This document shows positions 44,852 to 53,353 of a stretch of 64,000 bases of DNA, piece after piece. The stretch spans positions 248,001 to 312,000 of the forward strand of contig NZ_FXUA01000006.1 in assembly GCF_900182815.1 (NCBI RefSeq), read 5' to 3'. A program made the translations under genes and the position numbers. The notes under the pieces were generated by a model. That model searched no databases, had not been told where the DNA came from, and saw only the letters and a program-made list of their open reading frames with translations. Positions within the stretch are counted from its first letter, which is position 1; each line of letters starts with the position of its first letter. Origin of the DNA: Algoriphagus winogradskyi (GTDB lineage: Bacteria; Bacteroidota; Bacteroidia; Cytophagales; Cyclobacteriaceae).

Positions 44852-46504
44852 ATGCTCAAATCTCTCAGCATTTCTAATTATGCTCTGATTGACAAACTGC
44901 ATATGCAGCCAAGTCAAGGTCTTAGTATGATTACCGGCGAAACAGGCGCTGGTAAATCCATCATGCTTGGCGCTGTAGGTTTGCTTCTAGGGAACAGGTC
45001 AGATACCAAGGTCCTGCTACATGAAGATAAAAAGTGTGTTATCGAAGGAGTTTTTGATGTGGCAAACTACGGCTTGAAGGATTTTTTTGATAAGGCTGAG
45101 TTAGATTACGAGCCAATTTGTATTATTAGAAGGGAAATCAGTCCAGCAGGCAAATCCCGTTCATTCGTTAATGACACCCCAGTCTTATTAGATGCCTTGA
45201 AAACGCTAGGTAGCTATTTGATGGATGTCCATTCCCAACACGACACCTTGCAGCTAGGAGAAGGAAACTATCAGCTCAGCTTAATAGATGCCTTTGCGCA
45301 AACTCAGGAAGAACTTAAAAATTACAAAGCGGATTATCAATCTTTTCAAAAAGCTCAAAAATCATTCAATGAGCTGACTAAAAAGGCAATTGAGCTACAG
45401 AAGGAAGCAGATTTCAATCAATTCCAACTAGAAGAATTGAGTGTTTTAGGACTGAAGGAAGGGGAACAAGCCGAATTGGAATCTAATCAGGAAATCCTTG
45501 AGAATGCTGAAGAGATCAAATTGAAGATCAATGAAATGCTGAATCTCTTCCAAGATGAGCAATTTGGGATCAGCCAAGGAATGTCTCAGATTCAGCAAGG
45601 AATGCAATCATTGGAAAGATTGGCGCATGTGTTTGCTAGCCTAAGAGAAAGATTTCAGGCAGTGAATATTGAGTTGAAGGACATAGAAGAGACTCTTGGA
45701 GATGAGGAGAATAAGGTTGAAGTTGATTTTGAGAAATTGGATGAAACTCGGGATAGGCTAAGTAAAATCTATCAGCTTCAGAAAAAACATGGAGTAGCTT
45801 CTGTAGAAGAATTAATGGAGCTTGAAAAAGAGCTGGCTGATAAGGTTTTTCAAGTTCAGAATCTTGACGAAACGCTAGCAAAAGCAAAGAAGTTTCTTGA
45901 AGAGAGTCAGGCACAAGTTGCGCAATCAGGAAGAATTCTTCGTATGAAAAGGCAAGAGAGTTTTACTGCTTTCCAAAAGTCTTTGGAAAGCTTACTTGCC
46001 GGATTAGGAATGGAGAATTCCAAAGTAGTCATGGAACACAAGGGGATTGCGCCAGCAGTAAATGGGATGGATGAGATCGAATTGCTCTTTTCAGCCAATA
46101 AAGGATCTTCTCCTCAGCCCCTGAAAAAAGTAGCCTCAGGAGGTGAGTTTTCCAGATTGCTTTTTGCCATCAAATACCTGATGGCTGATAAAATGGCCAT
46201 GCCTACCTTGATTTTCGATGAGATTGATACCGGGATTTCAGGTGAGGTAGCGTTGAAAATGGTTGGGATGATGCAAGACATTTCCAAAAGACATCAGGTG
46301 ATTTGCATTACGCATTTGCCTCAGGTAGCAGGACAGGGTGATCTCCATTATTTTGTTTATAAGGACAACTCATCTGAGAAAACCGTCAGCAAAATCAAAT
46401 TGCTCGAAAATGAAGAGCGAGTGATGGAGTTGGCAAAAATGATTGCGGGAGCCTCACCATCGGCTTCGGCAATAGAAAGTGCAAAGGAGTTGCTTCGTCG
46501 CTAA
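44852..46504 (+). CDS. recN: DNA repair protein RecN
   Basis: A 550-residue SMC-like ATPase of recombination repair. Walker A GETGAGKS is at 29-36, the long coiled coil spans roughly 155-370, the signature region KKVASGGEFSRLLFAIKYL is near 430, and Walker B is LIFDEIDTGISGEVA. The VMDVHSQHDTLQL motif after the N-terminal head is typical of RecN. Length matches the family. Confidence 0.97.
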   Translation: MLKSLSISNYALIDKLHMQPSQGLSMITGETGAGKSIMLGAVGLLLGNRSDTKVLLHEDKKCVIEGVFDVANYGLKDFFDKAELDYEPICIIRREISPAGKSRSFVNDTPVLLDALKTLGSYLMDVHSQHDTLQLGEGNYQLSLIDAFAQTQEELKNYKADYQSFQKAQKSFNELTKKAIELQKEADFNQFQLEELSVLGLKEGEQAELESNQEILENAEEIKLKINEMLNLFQDEQFGISQGMSQIQQGMQSLERLAHVFASLRERFQAVNIELKDIEETLGDEENKVEVDFEKLDETRDRLSKIYQLQKKHGVASVEELMELEKELADKVFQVQNLDETLAKAKKFLEESQAQVAQSGRILRMKRQESFTAFQKSLESLLAGLGMENSKVVMEHKGIAPAVNGMDEIELLFSANKGSSPQPLKKVASGGEFSRLLFAIKYLMADKMAMPTLIFDEIDTGISGEVALKMVGMMQDISKRHQVICITHLPQVAGQGDLHYFVYKDNSSEKTVSKIKLLENEERVMELAKMIAGASPSASAIESAKELLRR

Positions 46505-46549
46505 TTGCCTCATTGCATCAATTTCGAGGCGTGAATGATTATTTTTTCC

Positions 46550-46557
46550 TATTTTTG
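46550..46557 (+). promoter_or_regulatory. -7 element before fabI
   Basis: TATTTTTG matches TAnnTTTG and ends 33 bp before the fabI start. No clear -33 element. Confidence 0.4.
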
Positions 46558-46590
46558 GGCAGTAATTTTTGAAAATAACCCCCTAGCTAT

Positions 46591-47406
46591 ATGCCAGATA
46601 ATTTGCTAAAAGGAAAACTGGGAATCATCACCGGTGCTCTTGACGAGAACTCAATTGCGTGGAAAACAGCGCTTAAAGCGAAAGAGCAAGGAGCAAAATT
46701 TGTATTGACCAATGCACCAATCGCCATGAGAATGGGTGCTATCAATGACCTTGCAAAGGAATGCGATACTATTGTGATTCCTGCGGATGCGACGAGCACA
46801 GAAGATATCGAGAAACTCTACGCTGAAGCAAAAGAGTATCTTGGAGGTAACTTCGATTTTATTTTGCATTCCATCGGAATGTCCCCAAACATCAGAAAAG
46901 GAAGATCATACGGTGATCTGAATTACGATTGGGCAATGAAATCTTACGATGTGTCTGCTATCTCTTTTCACAAGATGATGCAGGTAGCTGAAAAGCAAGA
47001 TGTGATGAATGAGTGGGGGTCGATCGTCGGTCTTTCATATATCGCAGCTCAGAAAGTATTCCCTTTCTATACAGATATGGCTGATGCCAAAGCTTTGTTA
47101 GAAAGCATCGCACGTGGCTATGGATACAGATTCGGTAAGCTTAAGAAAGTTAGAGTAAATACCATCTCTCAATCTCCAACCAAAACAACAGCGGGAACTG
47201 GTATTGGCGGATTTGATTCCTTCTACAATTTTGCCGAAGCTCTTTCTCCATTGGGAAATGCTTCAGCAGAAGCTTGTGCAGAATATATCGTTACGATGTT
47301 CTCTGACTACACCAGATTAGTTACTATGCAAAATCTCTTTCATGATGGCGGATATTCCTTCACAGGAATTTCTGAAGACATCATGGAGAAGTTTAAGGAT
47401 TTATAA
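46591..47406 (+). CDS. fabI: Enoyl-[acyl-carrier-protein] reductase (FabI)
   Basis: A 271-residue short-chain reductase catalysing the last step of fatty acid elongation with NADH. The N-terminal nucleotide-binding segment (GIITGALDENSIAWKTALKAKEQGAKFVLTN) is of the FabI type. FILHSIGMSP and the catalytic Tyr-x6-Lys pair in FYTDMADAKALLES are present, and VRVNTISQSPTKTTAGTGI matches the FabI substrate-loop region. A strong terminator follows. Confidence 0.95.
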   Translation: MPDNLLKGKLGIITGALDENSIAWKTALKAKEQGAKFVLTNAPIAMRMGAINDLAKECDTIVIPADATSTEDIEKLYAEAKEYLGGNFDFILHSIGMSPNIRKGRSYGDLNYDWAMKSYDVSAISFHKMMQVAEKQDVMNEWGSIVGLSYIAAQKVFPFYTDMADAKALLESIARGYGYRFGKLKKVRVNTISQSPTKTTAGTGIGGFDSFYNFAEALSPLGNASAEACAEYIVTMFSDYTRLVTMQNLFHDGGYSFTGISEDIMEKFKDL

Positions 47407-47424
47407 TTTCCACCAACAATCCTC

Positions 47425-47460
47425 AAAAAAGCCCTTTGGAATTGTCCTTAGGGCTTTTTT
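47425..47460 (+). terminator. Terminator after fabI
   Basis: An 11-bp stem AAAAAAGCCCT / AGGGCTTTTTT with a 14-nt loop. Confidence 0.9.
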
Positions 47461-47538
47461 GTGTCCTTACTTTGTCATTTTTCAGTTTTTTGTTGTGACT
47501 TTTTGACTTAACTTATTTGCTGAATAAGACCATCACCT

Positions 47539-49128
47539 ATGAAAAAAAGACTTTTATTCCTGGCCATTTTTGGCTTTTATCTTTCCTTTTCAGCCTTTTG
47601 CCAAATAAAAGCCGCTCCAGACAGAACCGAAGGCGATGGACAATATGGACGGTTGATATTAAGAGGTGTGATCCTGATAGATGGTACCGGTGCACCTCCG
47701 GTAGGCCCTGTAGATATTGTCGTTGAGAAAAACAGGATAGCTCAGATTCAGGTTGTCGGCTATCCTGGGATGCCAATTAATGAAAACCGTAGGCCAAAAG
47801 CGGGTCCAGATGACAAAGTTTATGAACTAGAAGGACACTATTTGCTTCCGGGGTTTGTCGATGCTCATGGACACATAGGAGGGGGAGGTCAGGGGACGCC
47901 TGCTGAATATGTTTTCAAGCTTTGGATGGCTCATGGCATCACAACGATTAGAGATCCATCGGCAGGGAACGGATTGGATTGGGTTCTTGATCAAAAGAAA
48001 AGATCAGCTGCCAATGAAATTACAGCTCCGCGAATCCTAGCCTATACCAGTTTCGGTCAAGGAGCAAAAGCTCCAATCACAACGGCAGAGCAAGCAAAGG
48101 CATGGGTTAATGAGAATGCGAAAAAAGGGGCAGATGGGATTAAATTTTTTGGGGCAAATCCAGAGGTAATGGAAGCTGCAATTTCTGAAAACAAGAGAAT
48201 TGGACTTCGCTCTGCTATGCATCATCAACAGTTGGATGTAGCTCGATGGAATGTGTTGAATTCCGCCAGAGCTGGATTGACTTCAATGGAGCATTGGTAC
48301 GGTTTGCCAGAGGCCTTATTTGAAAATCGAACGATTCAAGACTTTAGATTAGACTATAATTACCAAAATGAGCAGCATAGGTTTGCTGAGGCAGGCAAAC
48401 TTTGGAAGCAAGCCGCTCAACCTGGATCTGATCATTGGAATCAGGTGATGGATGAATTGCTTGAATTGGATTTTACACTTGATCCTACATTTAATATTTA
48501 TGAAGCCAATCGGGATATGATGCGTTCCCGCACTGCGGAATGGCATGATGTATATACACTTCCATCGCTTTGGAGATTCTATGCCCCAAGTCGTCAGTCC
48601 CATGGTTCTTACTGGTTTGATTGGACTACTGAAGAGGAAGTTCTATGGAAGGAAAATTATAAGCTGTGGATGACTTTTATAAATGAGTATAAGAATAAAG
48701 GAGGTAGGGTGACTACAGGGTCTGACTCAGGATTTATCTATCAGCTTTATGGTTTTGCATATATCAGAGAACTTGAATTGTTAAGAGAAGCTGGATTTCA
48801 TCCACTGGAAGTTTTAAGGTCTGCTACTTTATATGGGGCAGAACTGCTGGGCATGGAAAAGGAAATTGGATCAGTAGAAGTAGGTAAGTTGGCGGATTTT
48901 GTCATTTTGGAAGAAAATCCACTTCAAAATCTGAAAGTACTTTACGGCACAGGCGCAATCCGGATAGACGAGAATAATAAACCAATCAGAGTAGGAGGCG
49001 TAAAGTATACTGTCAAGGATGGAATAGTCTATGATTCTAAAAAACTTTTGGAGGATGTGAAGGTTATAGTAGATAGGCAAAAAGAGGCTGAAGGGTTTAC
49101 AATCACTCAGCCTGGTTTAGATTTTTAG
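47539..49128 (+). CDS. Exported amidohydrolase-family protein
   Basis: A 529-residue protein with signal peptide (cleavage near SAFCQ). The amidohydrolase metal motif HxH lies in VDAHGHI (110-112). Further likely ligands are the Lys in DGIKFFG, the His pair in MHHQQ, and the Asp in TTGSDSGF. VEVGKLADFVILEENPLQNL is the usual composite-domain end. It hydrolyses an amide or cyclic imide such as a dipeptide; the substrate is unknown. It stands alone. Confidence 0.9.
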   Translation: MKKRLLFLAIFGFYLSFSAFCQIKAAPDRTEGDGQYGRLILRGVILIDGTGAPPVGPVDIVVEKNRIAQIQVVGYPGMPINENRRPKAGPDDKVYELEGHYLLPGFVDAHGHIGGGGQGTPAEYVFKLWMAHGITTIRDPSAGNGLDWVLDQKKRSAANEITAPRILAYTSFGQGAKAPITTAEQAKAWVNENAKKGADGIKFFGANPEVMEAAISENKRIGLRSAMHHQQLDVARWNVLNSARAGLTSMEHWYGLPEALFENRTIQDFRLDYNYQNEQHRFAEAGKLWKQAAQPGSDHWNQVMDELLELDFTLDPTFNIYEANRDMMRSRTAEWHDVYTLPSLWRFYAPSRQSHGSYWFDWTTEEEVLWKENYKLWMTFINEYKNKGGRVTTGSDSGFIYQLYGFAYIRELELLREAGFHPLEVLRSATLYGAELLGMEKEIGSVEVGKLADFVILEENPLQNLKVLYGTGAIRIDENNKPIRVGGVKYTVKDGIVYDSKKLLEDVKVIVDRQKEAEGFTITQPGLDF

Positions 49129-49203
49129 AAAAGAGATAAATTGAAATTGAGTATGAAAGACTTTTCCTGATTGGGAAGAGTAACCATAAAAACAAAAAAT
49201 AGA

Positions 49204-50004
49204 ATGCCCCAAATCAAAGTAAACGGAGTCGATATTTTCTACACGGATCAAGGAGTTGGGGAGCAAACCATTGTTTTTTCACATGGTTTACTTTGGAGTC
49301 ACAAGATGTTTAGGGATCAAATAGCGTTTCTGCAGGCACGTTTTAGGGTGATTGCCTATGATCATAGAGGGCAGGGAAAGAGTGAAGTGAAAGGTCCATT
49401 TGATATGGATACTCTCGCTGAAGATGCAGCAGAGTTGATCCAAAAACTATGCGTAGGTCGAGTACATTTTGTAGGACTTTCGATGGGGGGATTTGTCGGG
49501 ATGAGATTGGCTGCTAGGTTTCCTGAATTGATCAAAAGTCTCATTCTCCTAGGGACCTCTGCCAATTCAGAACCTGTAGAAAACTTGCCTAAATACAAAA
49601 CACTCAATGGAATCGTGAAATGGCTCGGGGTAGTACCACCGGTGGCGAGCAAAGTTATGAAGATCATGTTTGCGGATAGCTGGCTAAAAGATCCGCTGAA
49701 CGCTCAGAAAATTGATTATTGGAAATCACAGTTAAAGGCAAATAAAAGAAATATCACAGGGGCCGTGGAAGGAGTGATTTATAGAAAGGGAATAGAACAC
49801 GAATTAGGAAGCGTTACTTGTCCTACTATGGTGATTGTCGGCGATGAAGATATAGCAACCAAACCAATAAAATCAAAGTTTATCCAAATGAGTATTCCAA
49901 AGTCTAAGTTGCATAGAATCATCGGTGCTGGGCATAGTAGCTCTATAGAAAAACCAAAAGAAGTTAATCGATTAATAGGAGACTGGCTGATTGAGAGAAG
50001 TTGA
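49204..50004 (+). CDS. Alpha/beta hydrolase
   Basis: A 266-residue cytoplasmic hydrolase from the ATG at 49204 (an in-frame GTG-type extension upstream lacks family sequence). The nucleophile is Ser in VGLSMGGFVG, the acid residue is Asp in VGDED, and the catalytic His lies in GAGHSSSIE. VFSHGLLWSHKMF provides the oxyanion hole. Many such enzymes act as esterases or in aromatic-compound degradation (3-oxoadipate enol-lactonase-like). It is followed by a 611-bp gene-poor gap. Confidence 0.88.
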   Translation: MPQIKVNGVDIFYTDQGVGEQTIVFSHGLLWSHKMFRDQIAFLQARFRVIAYDHRGQGKSEVKGPFDMDTLAEDAAELIQKLCVGRVHFVGLSMGGFVGMRLAARFPELIKSLILLGTSANSEPVENLPKYKTLNGIVKWLGVVPPVASKVMKIMFADSWLKDPLNAQKIDYWKSQLKANKRNITGAVEGVIYRKGIEHELGSVTCPTMVIVGDEDIATKPIKSKFIQMSIPKSKLHRIIGAGHSSSIEKPKEVNRLIGDWLIERS

Positions 50005-50310
50005 TCTTCTGGATGAAGAATTACTCGGGTTAAAATAAATGGTACTACCACGATTTTAATGGAGTTTACTAGTTATTTGTTTCTGATGATGGTTTCCGGA
50101 GGTTATCATCCGGATGGGTGAGCCTTGCGGGATTTTCGGTTTTGTAATGGGTTGAACACCGTTAAGAAAATGACTTAGCTCCCGAGGCACGAGGGAGATC
50201 CAGTCATTTTTAGGTGTGAAATCCAGAACAAAATTCCGCTGCATTGCTGTTTAAAATGAATAAAAAAAGGTATCAGCGGAAAGAAAAGACCGAGGCTCAG
50301 GGCTTTTTGG

Positions 50311-50337
50311 TTACTTTTTGGCCGCCAAAAAGTAACA
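50311..50337. repeat. 27-bp palindrome, GTTACTTTTTGGC arms
   Basis: Two perfect 13-base inverted arms around a single central C. Sequences of this kind recur between genes of many Bacteroidota as far as I recall, so it is probably a dispersed element rather than a local operator. It has no neighbouring T run and is not a normal terminator. Confidence 0.75.
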
Positions 50338-50509
50338 AAGATAAAGCCTATATAAAATGGAGGAAGGTGTATGAGATGTTGATTCTCTCAAGAAAAATTA
50401 TTCAATAATAAACAGAAGCTATACTTTCTTCTGTAGATATTAGTTTAGCGGCCAACTTACCTTTCCATTAAATTCAGGGTAGAACCAAATAAATATTATT
50501 AATGCATCT

Positions 50510-50533
50510 AAGGCTTCATTTGAGGCCTTTTTT
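50510..50533 (+). terminator. Orphan terminator
   Basis: The stem AGGC(T)TCA / TGA(G)GCCT is followed by a T run. The nearest upstream plus-strand gene ends at 50004, so the transcript ended here would be an unannotated RNA or a very long 3' UTR. Confidence 0.6.
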
Positions 50534-50581
50534 CATTTTTTTCAAAAATTTTATGGCATTCTGAAACCTTTTACTACATTT

Positions 50582-50601
50582 ACATGTATATACATTAAAT
50601 A
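50582..50601. promoter_or_regulatory. Operator-like site upstream of marR gene
   Basis: Contains the perfect palindrome ATGTATATACAT (50584-50595). The same block, ACrTGTmTATACATTwAATA in degenerate code, recurs at 51084-51103 before yceI. It ends 14 bp before the marR start, fitting self-repression. Confidence 0.55.
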
Positions 50602-50615
50602 CAATAACAAAAGAT

Positions 50616-51068
50616 ATGGGCAGTCTAGAAGAGGCGATCAAACAGAAGGAGTTCAAAGACCCGTATAATAAATTAGTGGTCAATTTACTTTATACTCACA
50701 GTTATTTGGTTTCAGCTCAAAATGGTATTTTAAAGCCTTTTGATCTTTCTCCAGAGCAATATAATGTGTTAAGAATATTAAGGGGGCAAAATGGAGTTCC
50801 AACTACCGTGTCTTCTATACAGGATAGAATGCTTAACAAAATGTCAAATGCAAGTCGTTTGGTAGATAAATTAAAAGCTAAGCTCTTGATAGAAAGAAGG
50901 GAATGTCCTTCTGATAGGCGACAGGTTGATATTGTAATTACTGATAAAGGGCTACAGGTTTTAAATGAATTACAAGCTTACATGGAAGGTTTTAACAATG
51001 AGGTAATCAAACTCAATGAGGAAGAAGTAGTTATGATGAATACACTACTCGATAAATTACGAGGCTAA
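50616..51068 (+). CDS. MarR-family transcriptional regulator
   Basis: A 150-residue winged-helix regulator: an N-terminal helix, LSPEQYNVLRILRGQNG, the recognition helix NKMSNASRLVDKLKAKLL and the wing RRECPSDRRQVDIVITDKG. MarR proteins repress nearby stress genes and release DNA on binding or oxidation by phenolics or quinones. A dioxygenase and an esterase downstream match the MhqR set of Bacillus subtilis. A Cys (in RRECPSDRR) lies in the wing and could be redox-sensitive; that is inference. Confidence 0.92.
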   Translation: MGSLEEAIKQKEFKDPYNKLVVNLLYTHSYLVSAQNGILKPFDLSPEQYNVLRILRGQNGVPTTVSSIQDRMLNKMSNASRLVDKLKAKLLIERRECPSDRRQVDIVITDKGLQVLNELQAYMEGFNNEVIKLNEEEVVMMNTLLDKLRG

Positions 51069-51083
51069 AAAATTTACACTAAT

Positions 51084-51103
51084 ACGTGTCTATACATTTA
51101 ATA
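51084..51103. promoter_or_regulatory. Operator-like site upstream of yceI
   Basis: A close copy of the sequence before the marR gene (50582-50601), 37 bp before the yceI start. The sequence after it (ATCAATACAAA) also resembles the one after the first site. Confidence 0.55.
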
Positions 51104-51140
51104 TCAATACAAATAAAAATTTAACTAAAACACAAACATT

Positions 51141-51692
51141 ATGAGCACTACAAAATGGATTATCGACCCAACACACTCTGAAGTATCTTTCAAAGTAAAA
51201 CACCTGGTTATCTCTACAGTAACAGGTTATTTCAGATCATTCGAAGGTTCAGCAGAAAGTTCATCTGAGGATTTCGATGGAGCAGCAGTTTCATTCTCTG
51301 CAGAGATCAACAGCATTGATACCAATCAAAAAGACAGAGATAATCACTTGAAATCAGCAGATTTCTTTGATGCCGAAAATCATCCTAAATTGACTTTCTC
51401 AGGAAAAATCAAGAATAACGGAGGCGAATATAAATTAGTAGGTGACTTGACTTTGAGAGAAACTACTAAAAACGTAGAATTTGATGTTGATTTCGGAGGA
51501 GTAGCGGGTGATCCTTACGGACAAACTAAAGCAGGCTTTGAAATCGAAGGAAAAATCAACAGAAAGGAATTCGGTCTAACTTGGTCAGCAGTGACTGAGG
51601 CGGGAAGTGTAGTAGTGAGTGATCAAGTTCGTCTACTCCTCAATGTTCAATTAGTGCAGCAAGTTGAAGAATCTGTCGAAGCAAACGGATAA
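51141..51692 (+). CDS. YceI-family protein
   Basis: A 183-residue lipocalin-like beta barrel with no signal peptide. Motifs: IDPTHSEVSFKVKHLVIS, a GYFRSFEG segment, INSIDTNQKDRDNHLKSADFF and KLVGDLTLRETTKNVEFDVDFGG. YceI proteins bind isoprenoid-type lipids such as quinones. Placement behind a MarR gene and ahead of a ring-cleaving dioxygenase fits a quinone-related stress response. A terminator hairpin follows the stop within 3 bp. Confidence 0.95.
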   Translation: MSTTKWIIDPTHSEVSFKVKHLVISTVTGYFRSFEGSAESSSEDFDGAAVSFSAEINSIDTNQKDRDNHLKSADFFDAENHPKLTFSGKIKNNGGEYKLVGDLTLRETTKNVEFDVDFGGVAGDPYGQTKAGFEIEGKINRKEFGLTWSAVTEAGSVVVSDQVRLLLNVQLVQQVEESVEANG

Positions 51693-51695
51693 TCT

Positions 51696-51722
51696 AAAAG
51701 CTGCCATATGGCAGCTTTTTTT
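51696..51722 (+). terminator. Terminator after yceI
   Basis: A 12-bp stem AAAGCTGCCATA / TATGGCAGCTTT, which is also a palindrome, with a T run. It lies only 23 bp before the dioxygenase start, so downstream expression requires read-through or a promoter hidden in the yceI coding end. Confidence 0.75.
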
Positions 51723-51745
51723 ATAATAAAAAGAAAGGAAAATCT

Positions 51746-52696
51746 ATGCAATCATTAATCACAGGTATCCATCACATCACTGCGATTGCTGGAAACCCAC
51801 AAGCAAATATTGATTTCTATACCGGAATTCTCGGATTGAGATTAGTGAAAAAGACAATCAATTTTGATGCGCCCGGAGTTTACCATTTCTATTTCGGAGA
51901 TGAGTTGGGAAGGCCTGGTACAGTATTTACCACTTTCCCTTTTACTGGCGCTCGCAAAGGTTCCAAAGGAGCGGGGGAGGTTACTTACACTGCATTTTCA
52001 GTAGCTGCTGGTTCTTTGGATTATTGGATTGAGCGATTGAAAAAGTTCGGAGTTGCTGTTTCAGATAAACTGACCAGATTTGGTGATCAATTGATCCGTT
52101 TTGAAGATCATGACAGCATGGGAATTGAGTTGATCGCAAATGATCAGGATGATAGAACGGGCTGGTCTTATGGACAGGTGCCAATTGAGCATTCGATTAA
52201 AGGTTTCTATGGAGCTACTTTAAATCTAAGAGCTAAGGAGTTGACTGAAAAGTTGCTGACTGAGCACATGGATTACCGCTTTATAGGAGAGGAAAATGGC
52301 AGATTTCGATATGGTACAGCTGGCAAGCCAGGAGATATTGTGGACATAGTGATTGATAAATCTGGGAGCCGTGGAATGCAAAGTGCAGGAACAATTCATC
52401 ACATTGCTTTCCGCACAGAAAATGCAGCTTCGCAACTTCAAGTTCAGGATAAGCTGATGAAAAATGGCTATCAGGTGACTGAAGTGAAAGATAGAAATTA
52501 CTTTACTTCCATCTATTTCCGTGAACCAGGTGGAGTTCTTTTCGAAGTGGCTACAGACGAACCAGGATTTGCAATTGATGAGGATGAAGCGCACTTGGGT
52601 GAGTTGATCAAACTGCCTGAATGGGCTGAGCCAAATCGCAAAAAACTAGAGGAGAGTTTGATTCCAGTAAAATTAAATGTAGAGTCTTATGCCTAA
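51746..52696 (+). CDS. Ring-cleaving dioxygenase (VOC family, MhqO-like)
   Basis: A 316-residue protein of two glyoxalase/VOC modules. Metal ligands are probably the His in GIHHITAIAG, the His in GTIHHIAFRTEN (second half) and the Glu in REPGGVLFEVATDEPGF. PQANIDFYTGILGLRLVKKTINFD is the standard opening of MhqO-type dioxygenases. It cleaves hydroquinones or catechols. It overlaps the esterase gene by 8 bp. Confidence 0.93.
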   Translation: MQSLITGIHHITAIAGNPQANIDFYTGILGLRLVKKTINFDAPGVYHFYFGDELGRPGTVFTTFPFTGARKGSKGAGEVTYTAFSVAAGSLDYWIERLKKFGVAVSDKLTRFGDQLIRFEDHDSMGIELIANDQDDRTGWSYGQVPIEHSIKGFYGATLNLRAKELTEKLLTEHMDYRFIGEENGRFRYGTAGKPGDIVDIVIDKSGSRGMQSAGTIHHIAFRTENAASQLQVQDKLMKNGYQVTEVKDRNYFTSIYFREPGGVLFEVATDEPGFAIDEDEAHLGELIKLPEWAEPNRKKLEESLIPVKLNVESYA

Positions 52697-53297
52697 GATA
52701 AAAACAGCAGGTATTCCCTTGGATCAAGCCAAAAAAGCTGCGATTCTAATTCATGGTAGAGGCGCTAATGCAGAAAGTATTTTGGGTCTGTCGAAGTACC
52801 TTAAGCTAGATGATTATGCGCTTTTGGCTCCAGAAGCTGAAGGAGGTTCATGGTATCCTTACAGTTTCATGGCTCCGGATGAGGCAAATGAGAAAGCTTT
52901 AAAAGAATCATTAGCTTCTATTAAAGATGCATGGGATCAAATTGCTGCCGCTGGTATTCCTTCGGAAAACGTCGTATTTATTGGCTTTTCCCAGGGGGCT
53001 TGTCTTAGCCTTGAGTTTGCTGCACAAAATCCTCAGAAGCTTGCGGGAGTAATCGCTTTCACGGGTGGGTTAATTGGTGAGACTATTCAGGAACAGAAAT
53101 ATTCTGGTGATTTTGATGGCACCCCAATCTTTATTGGAAGTAGCGAGCAAGACTTTCATGTACCCCTTTCTAGAATAAAAGAATCAGAAACCCTACTGAG
53201 CAGGATGGGGGCAAAAGTGAAATTGTCGATTTTCAAGGATTCCAATCATACTATCCGTCAGGAAGAAATTGATTGGGTCAACGAGAATATATTGTAA
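52689..53297 (+). CDS. Carboxylesterase/phospholipase-type hydrolase (MhqD-like)
   Basis: A 202-residue alpha/beta hydrolase of the carboxylesterase/YtpA-MhqD type. Motifs: HGRGANAESILGL (oxyanion), the nucleophile Ser in GFSQGACLSLEFA, the acid Asp in SSEQDFHVP and the catalytic His in DSNHTIRQEE. Its 8-bp overlap with the dioxygenase gene shows co-translation. The dioxygenase and esterase pairing repeats the MhqO-MhqD arrangement. Confidence 0.92.
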   Translation: MPKIKTAGIPLDQAKKAAILIHGRGANAESILGLSKYLKLDDYALLAPEAEGGSWYPYSFMAPDEANEKALKESLASIKDAWDQIAAAGIPSENVVFIGFSQGACLSLEFAAQNPQKLAGVIAFTGGLIGETIQEQKYSGDFDGTPIFIGSSEQDFHVPLSRIKESETLLSRMGAKVKLSIFKDSNHTIRQEEIDWVNENIL

Positions 53298-53314
53298 ATA
53301 GGTTTTCTTAATTC

Positions 53315-53348
53315 AAAAAAACCTCTGGCAGTTTGTCAGAGGTTTTTT
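53315..53348. terminator. Bidirectional terminator
   Basis: A stem of AAAAAACCTCTG / CAGAGGTTTTTT with a short loop, between the convergent esterase and sbcC genes. Confidence 0.9.
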
Positions 53349-53353
53349 ATGTG

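Larger units (their letters stand above)
50005..50615. other. 611-bp intergenic gap with repeat and orphan terminator
   Basis: No reliable gene. A 62-codon minus-strand frame (50056-50244) is not supported. Contents: a possible dispersed repeat (about 50056-50345) ending in a 27-bp palindrome (50311-50337), an orphan terminator (50510-50533), and an operator-like sequence (50582-50601). Confidence 0.5.

Noticed and set aside
50056..50244. A 62-codon minus-strand frame in the 50-kb gap
   Set aside because: No signal, motif or promoter, and it lies in a probable dispersed repeat.
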